From NCBI GenBank assembly GCA_964505725.1, contig CAZDJK010000002.1:1-64000 (forward strand): DNA of 64,000 nt, in the 5' to 3' direction. How positions within the stretch are numbered: position 1 is the first letter of the stretch; the number at the start of each line of letters is the position of its first letter. The notes below the pieces were generated by a model. That model did not search any database. It was not told where the DNA came from and was given only the letters and a program-made list of their open reading frames with translations. This document shows positions 8,539 through 18,087 of the stretch, in pieces. Source of the DNA: CAVRJC01 sp964505725. Its GTDB lineage: Bacteria > Actinomycetota > Acidimicrobiia > IMCC26256 > DASPTH01. The translations under genes and the position numbers were made by a program.

Positions 8539-11313
8539 TCAGGCGTCGTGCTGCGCATCCCTCGCGAGAGCGTTGTCCATCTCGGCGACCGCATAGTGGA
8601 TGAGGTCATCGAATGTGAGTCCGGCCCCGCGAACTCGGGCGGCTTCGTAGCGATGGTCGCCGAGTCGGGCAACGACCTTAGAGAGCTGGTCGTGTTGTTG
8701 GTCGATGATGCCGATTACGAGGTAGCGCAGGTCTCCGGTCGCGAGTGCGCTGCTGATCACGACGGCGGCTTCATCGGTTTCGTCGCTTCCTATCATCGTG
8801 AGGATCTGGACGGTTGACGTCATGAGGAGCGTGAGCATCGTTCGATGACCAACGTCGCGAGCGTGTTGCACCGCGTCGCGTAGCGCGTCGAGAGCCTCGC
8901 TCCTGTTGCCTGCTCGCGCGTGGAGTTGGGCACGCTGGGTGAGTGCCAGCTCGAACGCGATGTTGCCGGCACCAGCGCGGGTGAGCGCGATGCTCTCGTC
9001 CAACGCGGCGATGGCACGGTCGGGTTCGGTGTCCGCGAACAGGAGCCCCGCGCCGGCGAGCGCCCCCGCGAGCAACGTGGGGTTACGCAACGACCGGGTG
9101 AGAGGCAAGACCTCCTCGTAACGGGCGCGGGCTTCGAGGAACGCGCCGCCGAACGCCTCGAAGATGCATGCCGAACCCGCGGCGAATACGCGTGCGCTGT
9201 CATCATGCTCGAAGACCGGGTAGGTGGCCAGGGCGTCGTCGATGACGGCGACGCCGCGTGCGTGTGCTCCGGCCGCGGCGTAGATGCTGCAGAGCGCGAT
9301 GAAGGGCAGGGCCGGAAACGAGGAGTCGGGGGGAGTGCCTTCGCTCACCGCGTCGAGCGCGAGGACGCGGGCGCCGTCGAGGTCGCCTCGAAAGTACTGC
9401 GAGAAGGCCGCGGCGGCGAGGATCATGGCGCGTCGGCCTGGCGTGGTCGCAGCGACGTAGGGCAACGCCCGCTCCGCCAACGCACCCACACCCCCAGCTC
9501 GCCAGAAGTTCGTCTGGGCCGCGAGCGACGCGACGATGCGCATCGCCAGCTCGTGATCGGCGGAAGCCGTCGAATCCAACGCCCACACCACCGCGGCGCG
9601 CAGGTTGTCGAGCTCGGACACGAACCGGGCGCGCCAGGCCAGCTCATCGGCGCCGAGGAGCCCTGGACCGATCTCCTCGGCCAACTGGGCAAAGTACTCG
9701 CCGTGACGGCGCCGCCAGCCGTCCGATTCGCCGAGGTCGTCGAGACGTTCGCGCGCGTAGGCGCGCAACGTCTCGAGCATCTGGTAGCGCGTCGTCCCGT
9801 CGGGAGTCTCCTCCGCGACCATCATCGACTTCGCCACGAGTCCGGTCAGCGCGTCGACCGCGTCCCACTCGTCGACGTTCTCGTCGGTCACCACCGCCCG
9901 CACCGCGGCCATGTCGAAACTCCCGGCGAACACCCCCAACCGAGCGAACACACCTCGTTCGTGGTCGGAAAGTAGCGAGTAGGACCACTCGACCGTCGCC
10001 CGCAACGTCTGATGTCGCTCCATGGCGGTGCGCCGCCCACCCCGCAACAGCCGGAACCGTTCGTCCAGCAGCCCCGCGATCTCACGAGGGCTGATCGACC
10101 CGACCCGAGCCGCTGCCAACTCGATCGCCAACGGAATCCCATCCAGTCGTCGGCACACCTCGGCAACGGACGCCGCGTTCACCTGGTCGAGCACGAACCC
10201 CGAACGGGACGCGGCCGCCCGTTCCTCAAACAGACGAACCGCGTCGTTCGCAGCCAGCTCGCCGAGCGAGTCAGAGTCGTCAGGAAGCGGCAACGACCGC
10301 ACCCCCACCGCGTGCTCACCCTCGACCGACAGGATCTCGCGGCTCGTCGCCAACACCGACACGTTCGGACATTGACGCAACATCGCGTCCGCGAGCCGGC
10401 CCGCCGGGTCCAACAAATGCTCGCAATTGTCCAGCACTACCAACAACTGCTTGGTACGCAAGAACTCGACGATGCTCGCCGCCAGCGACATCTCGGCGCG
10501 GGGCACCACACCCAACGAGGTCGCCACCACCTGCACCATCGTCTCGGCGTCCTCCGCCGCCGCCAACTCGCAGAACCAGGCACCGTCCGCGAAGCGCGGC
10601 AACACGTCAGCCGCGACGTGCACCGCGAGCCGCGTCTTGCCCACGCCACCCACTCCCGTCAAGGTCACCAACCGGACGGCGGCGAGCGCCTCCCCGATGG
10701 CGGTCAGCTCGGCGTTACGGCCCACGAACGACGTCACCTGCACCGGCAGGTTCCCCGGGAACGCATCCAACGACCGAAGCCGAGCGAACTCCCGCGGCAG
10801 CTCCGAGTGCACCACCTGGAACACCCGCTCGGGACGCGCCAAGTCCCGCAACGAATGCACACCCAGATCAACCAGCTCGACCCCACTCTCCTGCACCAGC
10901 TCCTCGGTCGCGAGCGACACCACGATCTGGCCCCCATGAGCGACCGACATCAACCGCGCCGCCCGATTCACCGCCGTGCCGTAATAGTCGCCATCTCGCA
11001 ACTCCGCCGGGCCGCTGTGAATCCCCATCCGCACCACCAACGGCCCCGTCGCACCCCACCCCTCGCGGCGCAGCCCAACCTGCCCGGCGATTGCCGCCGC
11101 GAGGGCATCGTGGGCTGCGCTGAACGCGGCATGGAACCCGTCACCCGTCGTCTTCACCACATGGCCGCCGTGCGCCTCGATCGCGTAACGCACGATCTCG
11201 TCGTGGCGAGCCATAACGTCATGCATCAGCTCGGGCTGGTCTTCCCACAGGCGCGTCGAACCTTCCAGATCCGTGAACAAGAACGTCACCGTCCCCGAAG
11301 GCAACCCAGCCAT
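8539..11313 (-). CDS. Cyclase-STAND protein 2
   Basis: A 924-residue paralogue with the same order of domains: cyclase (FLFTDLEGST, KTTGDGFHAAF, VNRAARL), Walker A GVGGVGKT, Walker B LVVLDNCEHLLD, then helical repeats. The cyclase active-site residues are intact. It differs from copies 1 and 4 through the ATPase and repeat regions and ends in LTFDDLIHYAVAEMDNAL. The ATG at 11313 follows GAGGGG and matches the other starts; the 16 residues upstream in the open frame are promoter DNA. It is convergent with copy 1 and about 780 bp downstream of copy 3, with its own promoter copy. Function inferred as cyclic nucleotide signalling. Confidence 0.88.
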   Translation of the reverse strand: MAGLPSGTVTFLFTDLEGSTRLWEDQPELMHDVMARHDEIVRYAIEAHGGHVVKTTGDGFHAAFSAAHDALAAAIAGQVGLRREGWGATGPLVVRMGIHSGPAELRDGDYYGTAVNRAARLMSVAHGGQIVVSLATEELVQESGVELVDLGVHSLRDLARPERVFQVVHSELPREFARLRSLDAFPGNLPVQVTSFVGRNAELTAIGEALAAVRLVTLTGVGGVGKTRLAVHVAADVLPRFADGAWFCELAAAEDAETMVQVVATSLGVVPRAEMSLAASIVEFLRTKQLLVVLDNCEHLLDPAGRLADAMLRQCPNVSVLATSREILSVEGEHAVGVRSLPLPDDSDSLGELAANDAVRLFEERAAASRSGFVLDQVNAASVAEVCRRLDGIPLAIELAAARVGSISPREIAGLLDERFRLLRGGRRTAMERHQTLRATVEWSYSLLSDHERGVFARLGVFAGSFDMAAVRAVVTDENVDEWDAVDALTGLVAKSMMVAEETPDGTTRYQMLETLRAYARERLDDLGESDGWRRRHGEYFAQLAEEIGPGLLGADELAWRARFVSELDNLRAAVVWALDSTASADHELAMRIVASLAAQTNFWRAGGVGALAERALPYVAATTPGRRAMILAAAAFSQYFRGDLDGARVLALDAVSEGTPPDSSFPALPFIALCSIYAAAGAHARGVAVIDDALATYPVFEHDDSARVFAAGSACIFEAFGGAFLEARARYEEVLPLTRSLRNPTLLAGALAGAGLLFADTEPDRAIAALDESIALTRAGAGNIAFELALTQRAQLHARAGNRSEALDALRDAVQHARDVGHRTMLTLLMTSTVQILTMIGSDETDEAAVVISSALATGDLRYLVIGIIDQQHDQLSKVVARLGDHRYEAARVRGAGLTFDDLIHYAVAEMDNALARDAQHDA

Positions 11314-11347
11314 CCCGACCCCTCTCGGCGCCGATCCCCGGCAACCA

Positions 11348-11377
11348 AGTAAACCAGGCAAACCGGACGGCCGTCAC
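11348..11377 (-). promoter_or_regulatory. Duplicated cyclase-STAND promoter, copy 2
   Basis: On the minus strand GTGACG (11377-11372), 18 bp, TTTACT (11353-11348). Hexamers and spacing are identical to the copies at 5300, 17700 and 20938. Confidence 0.6.
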
Positions 11378-11436
11378 CCGACCCGAGGCGCACAGAACCA
11401 CGGGCACCTACAAGTCCGTCGACAAGCGCGGGAGCG

Positions 11437-11490
11437 GCGATCTAAGCCGGCTTCGCCCGTCGGTGATCTTTCGCGCGCGGTGCCTCCCCG
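11437..11490 (-). repeat. Conserved upstream block of cyclase-STAND genes, copy A
   Basis: About 54 bp nearly identical to 17789-17844 and 21028-21082, with the shared core TTTCGCGCGCGGTGCCTC on the plus strand. It lies 124 bp before the start codon of gene 2, the same distance as in the other copies. Either an upstream control element or a relic of segmental duplication. Confidence 0.6.
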
Positions 11491-12096
11491 CGTCACTTGT
11501 AACTTTGCCGCGCGGGGGACGAACCGCCCCGCGTCAGAGGTCCCACCTGCTCAATTCGCGGGTTTGGCGCGAGCTGCAGAGATAGCTCTCCGAGCGCTGT
11601 TGCTGCGCTCCTATCGACTGCCGGCTTGCGACGGCGTGTGCGGCTCAGCCAGCCTGTGAGACGACGCGAGCACGAGACCGAGTGCACTAAACAACGCGCT
11701 CGGCAACTGTCCGGGGAGACTGTCACCGGGCCACGTAACCGCCGATCGCATGGTCGAAGACGTCGTGCCACTCGACACTCTGAAAACCGCTCCTGTGAAG
11801 CAGCTCGGTTGTGCGGCTCCGGGTGTGGGCTGACGTGCGGTTCCCGCGACGGGTCACGATGTTGAGCCAGCGCTCGGCTTGGCACCTGGCACCGATGAAG
11901 GGATCACGCGAACACGATGCGTCCGCGTCCGATGCCCGTCAAGGGGGTACTCGACACGCCCCGCAACGACACTTCGGGGACACATGCATCGCTTGTTTGG
12001 GTGCAGGTTTCTGCAGGCGACGTCTGGAGAAGTACCGCTGCCTCCGCGCAGTCTGGTCGGGTTGTCACTCGCGGCCGCTCAGGAGATCGATCGCCG
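11491..12096. other. Intergenic between cyclase-STAND genes 3 and 2, no gene seen
   Basis: About 600 bases without a coding-like frame. No IS end, tRNA or strong hairpin recognised. It separates gene 3 from the upstream control block of gene 2, so gene 2 is probably transcribed on its own. Confidence 0.4.
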
Positions 12097-14883
12097 CTAG
12101 GTCGTGCGGATTGCGTCGAGCGCGAAGGCGACCGCGTGGTCGTTGTCGAGCGCCTCGCCGCGAGCACGCAGCTCGTGGAGCCGTTCCTCGCCGAGGCCTT
12201 GCGCTAACAGGGCGGTTGTCTCGCGACGGACGCGCGTGACGAGGCTCGCGCTCGTCGGCGCGGTCGGTGGTGCTGCCGAAGTCGATGCCGCCGCGTCGGG
12301 AGCGGGCTGTGCGGAGGTCGCGAGACGCCGCGCCGTTCCCTGGATGACGCAGGCGGCCGCGGGATCGGCGTCGGCGATCGCGCGCGCCGCGACGTTGAGG
12401 ATGCCCGCGAGGAACACGGGCTGCCCGGCCCAGTGCAGGCCGCGAATCGCGCCCGGCGCGATCCGCCGGACCAGCCCCCAGTCGTGCAGCTGGGCGGCAT
12501 TAAAGGTGAGCTGCGCGCTGTCGGCGTAGCCCTCCACCCCGAGGTCCTCGCGCAGGGTGACGGCTTCGTCGAGCAACGCTCGGGACCGTGCGGGTTCGCT
12601 GTCGGCGAGCGCAGCCGCGAGCACGCCGAGATTGCGGACGATGTCGAGCGGAGCTCCGATGCTGCGTGCGATGCCCAGCCCTTCGCTGGCGAGGCGAGCG
12701 GCTTCCCTGACGTCGCCGAGCGTGGCCTGGAACAGTGCGCACGCGACGAGACTCTGTTCCAGCAACTGCGGACGACCGAGCGCACGACACGCGGTGACGG
12801 TCTGCTTCATCCAGGCCTGGTCGCTGCCGGTTCCCCGTGACCACACAACCTGCGAGCGTGCCTGGCCGATCATGTAATCGGCCAGGTGGTCTCCGTCGGG
12901 CGAGGTCCCGACCTTGGCGAGCTCCGCCTCGCGGCACGCCGCCTCGGCGGCCTCGAGGTCGCCGTGCGACGCGCGCTGCACCCCCGCGACTCCCCAAGCG
13001 AACGCGTACAGCGGGTGAGCTCGGGCGCCGGGCATTGCGACCACCGGTTCGACGGGCAGGAAGAGCGGGTAGCCGATCTGGATCGGTGGAGGCGGGACGT
13101 TCCGCAGCAGCCGGAGTGCAAGGTCGGCGTCCTCGATGTCGACCGCGTGTTGCATCGCCGCGAGCAGGTTCTCGTGCTCGGCTTCGAGCCTGCGGGCGGC
13201 CTCGATCTGACCCGGGCCCGCCATCTGCTCGGTAAGGAGCTCCGCCCACGCGCAGAAGTATTCGGCGTGCGCGGTGCGGACGCGCGCGATGTCGTTGTGC
13301 TCGGCGAGGCGTTCCTCGCCGTACTCGCGAATCGTCTCGAGCATGCGGTAGCGCGTCTCCGTGCCGTGGCGCTGCGCGGCGACGAGTGACTTCGCGACGA
13401 GCTCGGCGAGCGGCGGGAAGACCTGGCGGGGCGACAATGGCTCGACGCCGCACACCGCCTCGGCGGCGTCGCGCGTCCAGCCGCCGGCGAACACCGCGAG
13501 CCGCGCGAGCAGGCGGCGTCCCTCGTCGCTCAGCAGCTCATACGACCAGTCGATTGTCGCACGGAGGGTCTGTTGGCGCTTCACGGCGCCCCGGCGGCCG
13601 CCGGCGAGCACGTCGAAGCGGCGGTCGAGGGCGGTCACGAGCTCCGCCGGGCTCATCACGCTCACGCGCGCGGCGGCGAGCTCGACCGCGAGTGGGACGC
13701 CGTCGAGGCGGCGGCAGACGCGCGCGACCGCGTCGGCGTTGATGTCGTCGAGGACGAAGGTGTCGTCGACCGCTCGGGCGCGCTCCGCGAACAGCTGCAC
13801 TGCGTCCGAGCCGATCGTCGCTTCGATCGATGCGCCGCTCTCCGGTGCACCGAGCGACGGAACTGCGAGGAGCCGCTCCCCGTCGAGGGCGAACCCTTCG
13901 CGACTCGTCGCCAACACGACGAGGCGCGGGCAGGCGCGCACGACCTCGTCGACGAGTTCGGCAACCGCGTCGAGCAGGTGCTCGCAGTTGTCGAGTACGA
14001 GCAGGAGCTCCTTGGAGCCGAAGAATTCGGCGAGCGCTTCCGTGAGCGTCTTCCCGACGCGAGCCGTCACCGTGAAGACCGCGGCGACGGCTCCCGCGAC
14101 GCCGTCGGGGTCGCGCACCGCCGCGAGCTCGACGAGCCACGCGCCGTCGTGGAACCGCGGGAGAACCTCGGCCGCGGCCTGGTAGGCGAGGCGGGTTTTG
14201 CCGACCCCGCCGACGCCCGTGAGCGTCACGATCCGTGCGTCCCGCAGCGCGTCGGCGACGCGGCCGAGCTCGTGTTGGCGACCGATAAACGACGTGACCT
14301 GGAGCGGGAGGTTGCCGGGGAACGCGTCGAGCGACGCCAGCGGCGGGAAGTCGGCGGGGAGGTCCGCCACGCAGACCTGGAAGACGTGCTCGGCACGCGA
14401 GAGGTCGCGGAGCCGGTGCTCGCCGAGGTCGAGCAGCGAGGTCTCCGCGGGGAGCGCGTCGCGCGCTAGGTCTGCGGTCGCCTGCGAGCACACGATCTGA
14501 CCGCCGTGCGCGACCCCCATCAGCCGCGCTGCACGATTCAACGACGAACCGTAGTAGTCACCGTCACGCACCTCGGCCGCGCCGGTGTGGAGCCCCATGC
14601 GCACTCGCAGCTCGCCGGTCTCGCCCCACGCGTGCGCCGCGAGCACACGCTGGGCGGCGATCGCGGCGCGCACGCCATCATCGGCAGTGGCGAAGGCGGC
14701 GTGGAAGCCGTCACCCGTCGTCTTCACCACATGGCCGCCATGCGACTCGATGACACCCCGCAGGATCTCGTCGTGTCGCGCCAACGCCGCCTGCATCGCC
14801 GCTGGGTGCTCCTCCCACAGACGCGTCGAACCCTCCAGATCTGTGAACAGAAATGTGACCGTCCCTGACGGCAACTCAGCCAT
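12097..14883 (-). CDS. Cyclase-STAND protein 3
   Basis: A 928-residue paralogue: cyclase domain with FLFTDLEGST, KTTGDGFHAAF and LNRAARL, Walker A GVGGVGKT, Walker B LLLVLDNCEHLLD, then helical repeats. The C-terminus (HELRARGEALDNDHAVAFAL) resembles copy 5 more than copies 1 and 4. The first 8 bases of the gene overlap the last codons of copy 4 (14876-14883), so the two are probably translationally coupled. It is the only copy without its own version of the conserved promoter. It lacks the LuxR HTH that follows this kind of ATPase in many regulators. Confidence 0.88.
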   Translation of the reverse strand: MAELPSGTVTFLFTDLEGSTRLWEEHPAAMQAALARHDEILRGVIESHGGHVVKTTGDGFHAAFATADDGVRAAIAAQRVLAAHAWGETGELRVRMGLHTGAAEVRDGDYYGSSLNRAARLMGVAHGGQIVCSQATADLARDALPAETSLLDLGEHRLRDLSRAEHVFQVCVADLPADFPPLASLDAFPGNLPLQVTSFIGRQHELGRVADALRDARIVTLTGVGGVGKTRLAYQAAAEVLPRFHDGAWLVELAAVRDPDGVAGAVAAVFTVTARVGKTLTEALAEFFGSKELLLVLDNCEHLLDAVAELVDEVVRACPRLVVLATSREGFALDGERLLAVPSLGAPESGASIEATIGSDAVQLFAERARAVDDTFVLDDINADAVARVCRRLDGVPLAVELAAARVSVMSPAELVTALDRRFDVLAGGRRGAVKRQQTLRATIDWSYELLSDEGRRLLARLAVFAGGWTRDAAEAVCGVEPLSPRQVFPPLAELVAKSLVAAQRHGTETRYRMLETIREYGEERLAEHNDIARVRTAHAEYFCAWAELLTEQMAGPGQIEAARRLEAEHENLLAAMQHAVDIEDADLALRLLRNVPPPPIQIGYPLFLPVEPVVAMPGARAHPLYAFAWGVAGVQRASHGDLEAAEAACREAELAKVGTSPDGDHLADYMIGQARSQVVWSRGTGSDQAWMKQTVTACRALGRPQLLEQSLVACALFQATLGDVREAARLASEGLGIARSIGAPLDIVRNLGVLAAALADSEPARSRALLDEAVTLREDLGVEGYADSAQLTFNAAQLHDWGLVRRIAPGAIRGLHWAGQPVFLAGILNVAARAIADADPAAACVIQGTARRLATSAQPAPDAAASTSAAPPTAPTSASLVTRVRRETTALLAQGLGEERLHELRARGEALDNDHAVAFALDAIRTT

Positions 14884-17664
14884 CGTTGTTCGTTTCGGCG
14901 AGGAGTCGGTCGAGTTCGGCGAGGGTGTATTCGACTATCTGTTCGTAGGACGTGGCGGTGCCTCTCGCGACTGCAGCGTGGTAGCGCTCGGGGTCGAGTC
15001 GGGCTCGGACCTGGTCGAGGGCTGCTTGTCGCTGGATGAGCAGTGCGGGGCCCACGTTGATCAGCCAGGCGAGAGGCCCATCGGTGGCGGCAGCGCCGAG
15101 CGTTGCCGCGAACTCCAATGCGTTGAGATCAGCGGCAACGCCGATACCGTGATTGAGGATCGTGGCCAACACGACTGGCTGCCCGGTGTCGTGGGCGCGG
15201 ACGAGGGCTTCGCGCAGCGCCTCGATAGCTGGCGTGTGCTCGCCGCGGCGGGCACGGAGCTTGGCCAGGGACCCGAGGGCTAACAGCGCGAAGGCGGAGT
15301 CGGCAGTCGCGACCGTGCGGGCTCGGGCCACACATTCCTCGAGCGCTTGAATCGCGTCGCTGCTCTCGTCGGATCGGCGCGTCTCCCCAAAAAAGAAGAG
15401 CGCCATGATGAGCGCACTCGGATTGGCGAACGTGTGGGCACGCTGGAGGTCTTCCTCGGCAGGACCGCGGGCATCTTCGTGCTCGCCAGACAGCACGAGG
15501 ACGATCTGGCCGGTGAAGTCGAGCACGAGGTGGTTGAAGTCGTTGGCGCCGATGGCATCAAGAGCCCGGTGGCCGGCGATGAGGGTCTGGAGCGCGGCCT
15601 GTTGGGCACCGGCGAGAGCGTCCCCGGTCGCGAGCGTGACGTACGCCAATGCGGGTGAGGGCGTGTCGGGGGGAAGCCCGTCGCGTAGGGCCGCAGCAGC
15701 GCGGGAGCGAAGGAGATCGTGCTTGCCGTCGTTGCGCGCCTTGGCCGCCGCGACAGCGAGCACGGCGCAGCGTCGGCCGGGCGTCGTTGCCTCGACGCGT
15801 CCGAGGGCTGTTTCGGCCCATTCACCCACGCCGATCTTGGGGCGATTCATTGATTGGCTGGCGAGCGCGGCAATGATCCGCAGACCGAACTCGGCGTCAG
15901 TTGGGGCTTCGGCGTCGAGCGCCCAGGCAACCGCGGCTCGGAGGTTGTCGAGCTCGGTGTCGAGACGCCCGACCCAGACGCCCTCGGCTGGTCCCTCTAA
16001 GGCGGGCCCGGCCGCTTCGGCGAAGGTGGCGTAGTGCTCGGCGTGGCGGCGGCGATGTTCCTCGGTGTGGCCGGTGTCGTCGAGGCGTTCGAGCGCATAC
16101 TGACGAAGCGTCTCGAGGAGACGAAAGCGCGTGCTGGCCTGCAGGCGGTCGTCGACGACGATCATCGACTTGGCGGCCAGGTCATCGAGGGCGTCGCGGA
16201 CATCCCACGCGGTGAACTCGTCGTCTCCCGCGACGGCGGTGGCGGCGTCGGTGTCGAAGCTGCCCGCGAAGACGCCCAAGCGATCAAAGATGACGCGCTC
16301 GCGTTGGTTGAGCAGCGCGTAGGACCACTCGACGGTGGCCCGCAACGTGTGGTGACGCTCGACCCCACGGCGCCGTCCGCCGGTGAGGAGCCGGAACCGC
16401 TCGTCGAGCAGCCCTGCGATCTCGCCGGGACCCATGCTGGTGACCCGGGCTGCCGCGAGCTCGATCGCCAGCGGGATCGCGTCGAGGCGTCGACAGATCT
16501 CCACGATCGGCTCGACGTTCGACGCGTCAAGCTGCACACTCGACCGAGCCGCATGAGCGCGATCCATGAACAGCTGCACCGCTTCACACGCCGCGATCGC
16601 CTCCAGGCTCGACTCCGACGCGGACGCGACGCTCAGCGACGGCACCCCCAACAGCCGCTCGCCGTTCACGCCGAGCGGCTCCCGGCTAGTCGCCAGCACC
16701 CGCACCCCCGGGGCCGCCCGCAGGATCGCCTCGGCCATCCCGGCGGCGGCGTCGAGGAGATGCTCACAGTTGTCCAAGATGATCAACGCCTGCTTCGCCG
16801 AGAGGTAGTCACACACGCTCTCGGTCAGTGACCGCCCCGGCCGGGGCTGCGCCCCCAACGCGGCGACGATCACCTGGGCTAACAGGTCGGCGTCGTTGGT
16901 TACGGCCAACTCGCACAACCACACACCATCGCCGAAACGGGGCTGAATCTCCGCCGCGACCTGCAACGCCAGCCGGGTCTTGCCCACACCCCCGACCCCG
17001 GTCAACGTCACCAGGCGCGACTCAGTGAGTGCCTTCGCCACCCCCGCTACGTCGTCATCGCGGCCTACGAACGACGTCAACTGCACTGGCAGATTCCCCG
17101 GGAACGTATCCAAGGACCGCAGCGGCGGGAACAGCTCCTCCGCCCCCAGCGCCCGCGCCTCAAAGACACGCTCCGGCCGCAACAAGTCCCGCAGCCGATG
17201 CTCGCCAAGGTCCACCAACTCCACTCCCGCTGGCAACGCGTCGCGAGCGAGGTCGGCGGTTGCCTGCGAACACACGACCTGACCGCCATGGGCGAGGTCT
17301 ATCAGCCGTGCCGCCCGATTCACCGCGGAGCCGTAGTAGTCGCCGTCGCGTAACTCCGCCACTCCGGTGTGCAAGCCCACGCGCACCCGCAAGGGCTCGC
17401 TCACCGGCCACGCCTCGGACCCATCGCCAACTCACACGCGATCGCGGCGCGCACCGCCGCATCCGCCGTCACGAACACCGCATGGATCCCATCACCCCGA
17501 CCCTTGACGACCACCCCGCCCTGCGACTCGACCGCGTCGCGCAAGATCCCGTCGTGGCGTGCCAGCGCGTTGCGCATCGCGTCCGGCTCGAGGTCCCACA
17601 AGCGCGTCGACACCTCAACATCGGTGAACAAGAACGTGACCGTCCCCGACGGCAACTCCGCCAC
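14876..17664 (-). pseudogene. Cyclase-STAND protein 4, frameshifted in the cyclase domain
   Basis: The N-terminal part (GTG at 17664, VAELPSGTVTFLFTD) and the remainder (VRVGLHTGVAELRDGDYYG onward) are in different frames. The break lies near 17420-17422, where a run of three C on the plus strand would restore frame with one extra base, reading LAMGSEAWPVSEPLR. The repaired protein would have 929 residues, matching its siblings. Walker A GVGGVGKT, Walker B LIILDNCEHLLD and the repeat region are intact. The metal-site neighbourhood reads VEVST instead of VEGST, so cyclase activity may already be weak. As read, a 117-residue fragment and an 842-residue protein starting at GTG 17404 could be made. 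Confidence 0.8.
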
Positions 17665-17699
17665 CCCGGCCCCCTGGCTCGCCTGGCACCCGACATCCA

Positions 17700-17729
17700 A
17701 GTAAACCAGGCATACGGGACGAGCGTCAC
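17700..17729 (-). promoter_or_regulatory. Duplicated cyclase-STAND promoter, copy 4
   Basis: On the minus strand GTGACG (17729-17724), 18 bp, TTTACT (17705-17700), 35 bp before the GTG at 17664. It would drive genes 4 and 3 together. Confidence 0.58.
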
Positions 17730-17788
17730 CCTGTCCGCGCCTCGCACAGAGCACCGGCTCCAGAATCTCACGGCCGAGCGCGGAACAG

Positions 17789-17844
17789 GCGATCTGAGCG
17801 GGCTTCGCGCTTGTCGGTGACCTTTCGCGCGCGGTGCCTCCCCG
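17789..17844 (-). repeat. Conserved upstream block of cyclase-STAND genes, copy B
   Basis: Nearly identical to 11437-11490 and 21028-21082 and at the same distance (125 bp) from its start codon. Confidence 0.6.
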
Positions 17845-18087
17845 ACTGACTGGTTACCTCCGCTCCGAGACGGGGTGACCGACGCGTCGGCAGGTAACCA
17901 CGAATGTCGAGTTCAGATCGTGGATCCGGGCTATAGCTCCGCGCGTGCGTGCTTTGACCACATGGGTCAAGGTTCCAAACACGCACGGGCACTCCGTGTC
18001 GTCCTCGAGTCGAGCGGCACACTGAGGTGCCGATCGGGGCGGCCTGCGGTGGCGGTCCGGCGTCGTTCCGTGCGCGCGCTACGCCAA

